This document shows, piece after piece, positions 5,720 through 8,859 of a stretch of 8,859 nt of DNA (position 1 is its first letter; each line of letters opens with the position of its first letter). The stretch spans positions 1 to 8,859 of the forward strand of contig JBDNDK010000099.1 of assembly GCA_046719185.1 (NCBI GenBank), given 5' to 3'. The position numbers were made by a program, and so were the translations under genes. The notes under the pieces are model-generated. The model searched no databases. It was not told the origin of the DNA and worked only from the letters and a program-made list of their open reading frames with translations. The stretch is from JBDNDK01 sp046719185. Lineage in GTDB: Bacteria; Armatimonadota; UBA5829.

Positions 5720-7834
5720 ATGAGGTTTTTTCCTTATATTCTTCTATTGATATTGGTTTCTATATTTTTATGGAAACCATTATTTCTTGATGAGGCATTG
5801 CTTCCTGGTGAATATTTAGCTCAAATGAAACCTTGGAGTAGTGTTTTAGAAGCTCCAGAAGTGCCTCTCCAATGGAACCCACTGCATTTTGATGCAATTT
5901 CTCAATTTTATCCATGGAGAGTTTTCTATGCAAGAGAAATGAGTCAGGGTAAGATTCCATTGTGGAACCCTCATCAATTTGGAGGTACTCCATTTCTAGC
6001 AAATGGTCAATCTGCTGTTTTATACCCTATAAATTTATTATTTCTTATTTTTAATCCTATTAGAGCATTCACTATTATTGCTCTTGTGCATCTATTTCTA
6101 GCTGGTGTATTTACTTTTATTTTTGCTAGATCATTAAAATGTTCATCATCTGCTTCAATTATATGTGCTGTAGCATATACATATTGTTCATTTAATATTT
6201 TGTGGCTTGAACTTCCAACATTTCTTTCTGTTGCTGTATATCTTCCATTAGCTCTTTTTGCTATTCACAAGGCATATGGTAGGAAATCAATTTTTTATGG
6301 GATATTATCAGGATTACCTTTGGCAGTTTGTGTATTTGCAGGACACCTTCAGATTGCATTATATGTGTTTATTTGTGCTTTTTTATGGTGGATATTTTTA
6401 ATTATTAAAGAAAGTATAACTAATGGAACAGCTGTTACACTAAAAAAACTTACTTTGCCATTTTTGCTATGCTTTTTATTTGCATTTCTTATAAGTGCTC
6501 CACAGATACTTCCATCTATAGAACTAGGAAAAATATCACATAGAACCGTAGCTGCTGATGAAGAAGGTTATAATAGATTTATTTCAGCGGGCATTCCACC
6601 ATATAAATGGGTTTTATTTTTACTTCCTGATTATTTTGGAAATCCTTCATTAAACACCTACTACCTTGGTAGTAGTGCAGATTATATAGAGCATGGAATG
6701 TATGTTGGTATATTTACAATAATGCTTGCTGTAATTTCATTTGTTCTAATAAAAAGAAACAGCTATGTTTTATTTTTTGTTCTTATATTTTTATTTTCAG
6801 TTTTGTCTGCACTAGGCACTATTGTAAACAAACCTATTTACTTTTGGGTTCCGGGCATCAGTTCATTTGGGGGACCACACAGAATAATATTGCTGGCTCA
6901 GTTTGCATTAGCAATGTTAGCTGGTTATGGTATAGATTACTTGCTAAAGTTAGACAAAATTCAACAAGCTAGGAATATTCCCAGAGCAGCACAATTTTTT
7001 GTTCCTGTTATTTTGCCAATAGTTACTGTCTCATTGATGTATGCAGTATTTGTAAATATATCTATTGATTTTCTTGAGAGATTAGGTCTATTTAAGATAA
7101 AAGAGGTTACTTTTGAGGTATCAATTCTATTCTTCTTTATATTTGTTTTATCATCTTTGATTTTATTTCTCAGATCTACAAAGATAATTAGTGGAAATAT
7201 ATTTGCAGTGCTTGCATTTTTGCTTATTGTTTCAGATTTGTTTTCTTTTGGTGCTAATTTTAATCCTATTTGTGATAAGAAATATATATATCCTCAAACA
7301 GAAACAATATCAATTCTCAAGGAATTATCTTCTCCAACAAAACTTATTGCTCCAATAAACTCAAAATGGAGTTTATATAAAACACCAGAGGCTATTCTGC
7401 CTCCAAATGCTGCAATGGTGTATGGTTTATATGATGTTCAGGGATATGATTCTTTATATACTAGAAAATACAAAGACTTATCTAGCAGATTGCAGGGTGG
7501 TGATTCAAGCCCAATGGAAAATGGGAATATGGTATTTTTCAAAAGATTCACACCTGAGTTATCAGATTTAGCAAAGTATGTTGTGTCGGATAAGCTAATA
7601 GATGACAGTAATGTAAAACTTTACTCAGAACAAGAGGGATTATATATATATGAGTTATTAAATAATTCATTGATACCAAATGTTATGGACAGCACAATAA
7701 ATGAACAGAAAATTAGTGTGTTTAGTTTTAAATTTGGACTATTTTTGATGCTGTTGGGTATATTTTTCATATTTGCTTATATTCAGTTTATTTCACAAAA
7801 AAACAGAAACATATTAAAGGCTTTAAGGATGTAA
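5720..7834 (+). CDS. YfhO-family polytopic membrane protein (putative GT-C glycosyltransferase)
   Basis: This large integral membrane protein has about 13 predicted helices. The first is residues 3-18, the last is near the C-terminus, and a soluble stretch (about 515-665) probably lies outside the membrane. The N-terminal loop HFDAISQFYPWRVFYAREM (with D58, Q62, P65, W66), then GKIPLWNPHQFGGTPFLANG, is typical of the YfhO family, as is GGPHRIILLAQFALAMLAGYG in the middle (in two parts: HRIILLAQ and LAMLAGYG). The YfhO protein of Bacillus moves sugars from a polyprenyl carrier onto lipoteichoic acid. D58 is a candidate catalytic residue. The ATG at 5720 is preferred, with GGA at 5709-5711 as a modest ribosome site. 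A GTG at 5714 would add two residues. It follows the SMR-like gene by 24 bases and precedes the next membrane gene by four, so all three are probably one operon. The glycan acceptor is unknown. Confidence 0.85.
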   Translation: MRFFPYILLLILVSIFLWKPLFLDEALLPGEYLAQMKPWSSVLEAPEVPLQWNPLHFDAISQFYPWRVFYAREMSQGKIPLWNPHQFGGTPFLANGQSAVLYPINLLFLIFNPIRAFTIIALVHLFLAGVFTFIFARSLKCSSSASIICAVAYTYCSFNILWLELPTFLSVAVYLPLALFAIHKAYGRKSIFYGILSGLPLAVCVFAGHLQIALYVFICAFLWWIFLIIKESITNGTAVTLKKLTLPFLLCFLFAFLISAPQILPSIELGKISHRTVAADEEGYNRFISAGIPPYKWVLFLLPDYFGNPSLNTYYLGSSADYIEHGMYVGIFTIMLAVISFVLIKRNSYVLFFVLIFLFSVLSALGTIVNKPIYFWVPGISSFGGPHRIILLAQFALAMLAGYGIDYLLKLDKIQQARNIPRAAQFFVPVILPIVTVSLMYAVFVNISIDFLERLGLFKIKEVTFEVSILFFFIFVLSSLILFLRSTKIISGNIFAVLAFLLIVSDLFSFGANFNPICDKKYIYPQTETISILKELSSPTKLIAPINSKWSLYKTPEAILPPNAAMVYGLYDVQGYDSLYTRKYKDLSSRLQGGDSSPMENGNMVFFKRFTPELSDLAKYVVSDKLIDDSNVKLYSEQEGLYIYELLNNSLIPNVMDSTINEQKISVFSFKFGLFLMLLGIFFIFAYIQFISQKNRNILKALRM
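7825..7829 (+). promoter_or_regulatory. Ribosome site inside the end of the YfhO-like gene that sets the next start
   Basis: AAGGA lies within the last codons of the upstream gene, nine bases before the TTG at 7839. Its position suggests translational coupling of the two membrane proteins and supports TTG as the start. Confidence 0.6.
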
Positions 7835-7838
7835 TAAG

Positions 7839-8859
7839 TTGGCAAAAAGTGAAAAGATATGGGTTGCATTTATTAGTTTATTAGCAGCTGTTTTATCATC
7901 ATTACCATATATTATAGCTCTCATTATTCAGCCTGATGGCTATAAGTTTATGGGATTTACAAGAAATATTGATGATGCAGCTGTATATCTATCTTGGATT
8001 GCTCAGGCAGCTGATGGCAATTTTTTCATCACAAATCTATTCACTCTTGAACCACAAAACCCTAAGCAGTTTAATATATTTTTTCTGATAATGGGTTTTA
8101 TTCAGAAAATCACTTCATTTTCTCCTGCAGTAGTTTTTCATATATTTAGGTTATTGCTGATATTTGCTTTTGTTTTTACAGCTTATAAATTTTCAAAACT
8201 ATTTCTTAATAAACCAAGTTATAGGAAGCTTTTTATTGTTATCATTTGTTTCTCATCCGGTCTAGGTTGGTTGATTAACTATGGTGTGGCAGGTATTGGC
8301 TCAGTTGATTTGTGGCAGCCTGAAGCAATAACATTTCTATCTATGTATCTAAACCCTCTTTTTTTAATATCTCTTATTCTGATGATTGCAGTCTTCTATT
8401 TTCTATTGAAGTTTGAGGATGAAAAAAACTTATTATTTGCTGTAAAATCTGGAATATGTCTTCTATTGCTTAGCAATATTCACACATATGATGTTGTAAC
8501 AATTGCTTTTGTTTGGACAATATATGTCATCACTTCTTGTATTATTGACAGACAGATAAAATCATATCTTATATTAGGAAGTTTTATAGCAGCTCTTATT
8601 GCACTTCCTGGAGTAGGCTACCAATATTATTCTATTATTTCTGATGCAGTCCTTTATGCAAGAGCAAACACACCTGCTTTTTCACCACCTATATTATCAT
8701 ATTTTATTGGATATGGATTGGTTTTATTTTTTGCACTTATAACCTCTTTTATTGTTTTCAAAGATGGATTATTTAATGCTAAACAGGTTAGTGATAGTGA
8801 ACAATTACCTTTGACAAATAATATGTTTCTTATTATATGGTCAGTTGTAGGATTTATGA
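7839..8859 (+). CDS. Large polytopic membrane protein, GT-C-like, 3' end beyond the window
   Basis: An open frame runs from TTG 7839 to the end of the window without a stop, giving 340 codons so far (reading MAKSEKIWVAFISLLAAVLS at its start). The first helix covers about residues 8-30. A loop follows with N43-I-D45-D46-A-A-V-Y-L-S-W, where a paired acidic motif sits in the position usual for GT-C glycosyltransferases (first extracytoplasmic loop). After it come NPKQFNIFF and further helices, at least seven in the visible part. Overall character is of uncharacterised membrane proteins found beside YfhO and polysaccharide genes; I recognise no named family. It starts four bases after the YfhO-like stop codon and so is almost certainly co-transcribed. 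TTG is chosen because of the ribosome site at 7825-7829 and because the next ATG (codon 38) would remove the first helix. A glycosyl- or lipid-linked transfer role is inference. Confidence 0.8.
   Translation, partial: MAKSEKIWVAFISLLAAVLSSLPYIIALIIQPDGYKFMGFTRNIDDAAVYLSWIAQAADGNFFITNLFTLEPQNPKQFNIFFLIMGFIQKITSFSPAVVFHIFRLLLIFAFVFTAYKFSKLFLNKPSYRKLFIVIICFSSGLGWLINYGVAGIGSVDLWQPEAITFLSMYLNPLFLISLILMIAVFYFLLKFEDEKNLLFAVKSGICLLLLSNIHTYDVVTIAFVWTIYVITSCIIDRQIKSYLILGSFIAALIALPGVGYQYYSIISDAVLYARANTPAFSPPILSYFIGYGLVLFFALITSFIVFKDGLFNAKQVSDSEQLPLTNNMFLIIWSVVGFM

Noticed and set aside
5608..6002. Small frames at 5608-5790 (+) and 5760-6002 (-)
   Set aside because: Both overlap the transporter or YfhO-like genes in other frames and show no motif or start signal.

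Overview
The window is a stretch of AT-rich bacterial DNA with eight protein-coding regions, all on the + strand, and no RNA genes, CRISPR or insertion sequences that I can see. Shine-Dalgarno-type ribosome sites, sigma-70-like promoters and a classic intrinsic terminator show it is bacterial. A corrinoid protein beside a RACo-type activator suggests an anaerobe that uses B12-dependent methyl transfer. I cannot name the phylum. The first ~75 bases differ sharply: 42 of 75 are G/C against 28 of the next 75, and they encode what looks like a piece of an MrpF/MnhF antiporter subunit fused in frame to a PHP protein. This reads as a chimeric junction, probably an assembly artefact at a contig end.

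Layout. (1) 1-780: the junction, then a PHP-family metal-dependent hydrolase that has lost its N-terminal HxH motif. (2) 808-1539: a sugar-phosphate nucleotidyltransferase, 27 bases downstream and probably co-transcribed. (3) 1632-2345: a coiled-coil protein with a C-terminal C4 zinc ribbon (zf-RING_7/DUF164, CT398-like). (4) 2519-4384: a RACo-like corrinoid reductive activase, a 2Fe-2S ferredoxin fused to an ASKHA ATPase, with a plausible extended -10 promoter. (5) 4497-5129: a corrinoid-binding methyltransferase subunit (MtbC/MttC type). It has its own strong promoter overlapping the end of the activase gene, a palindrome across the -10 box, and a strong terminator at 5152-5179. (6) 5288-8859: a second unit of membrane proteins, made of a four-helix SMR/EamA-like transporter, a YfhO-family protein and the start of another large polytopic protein that runs off the window.

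How they work together. The activase is expected to reduce inactive Co(II) corrinoid to Co(I) on the corrinoid protein using ATP. No methyltransferase lies between or next to them here. The last three genes look like envelope glycan modification: a possible lipid-linked sugar flippase, a YfhO-type GT-C enzyme and a further GT-C-like protein. The nucleotidyltransferase could supply activated sugar, but that link is only an inference.

Start codons deserve care. Three genes (4497, 5288, 7839) are best read from TTG codons placed behind good ribosome sites, which shortens two of the longest open frames and reveals the last gene.
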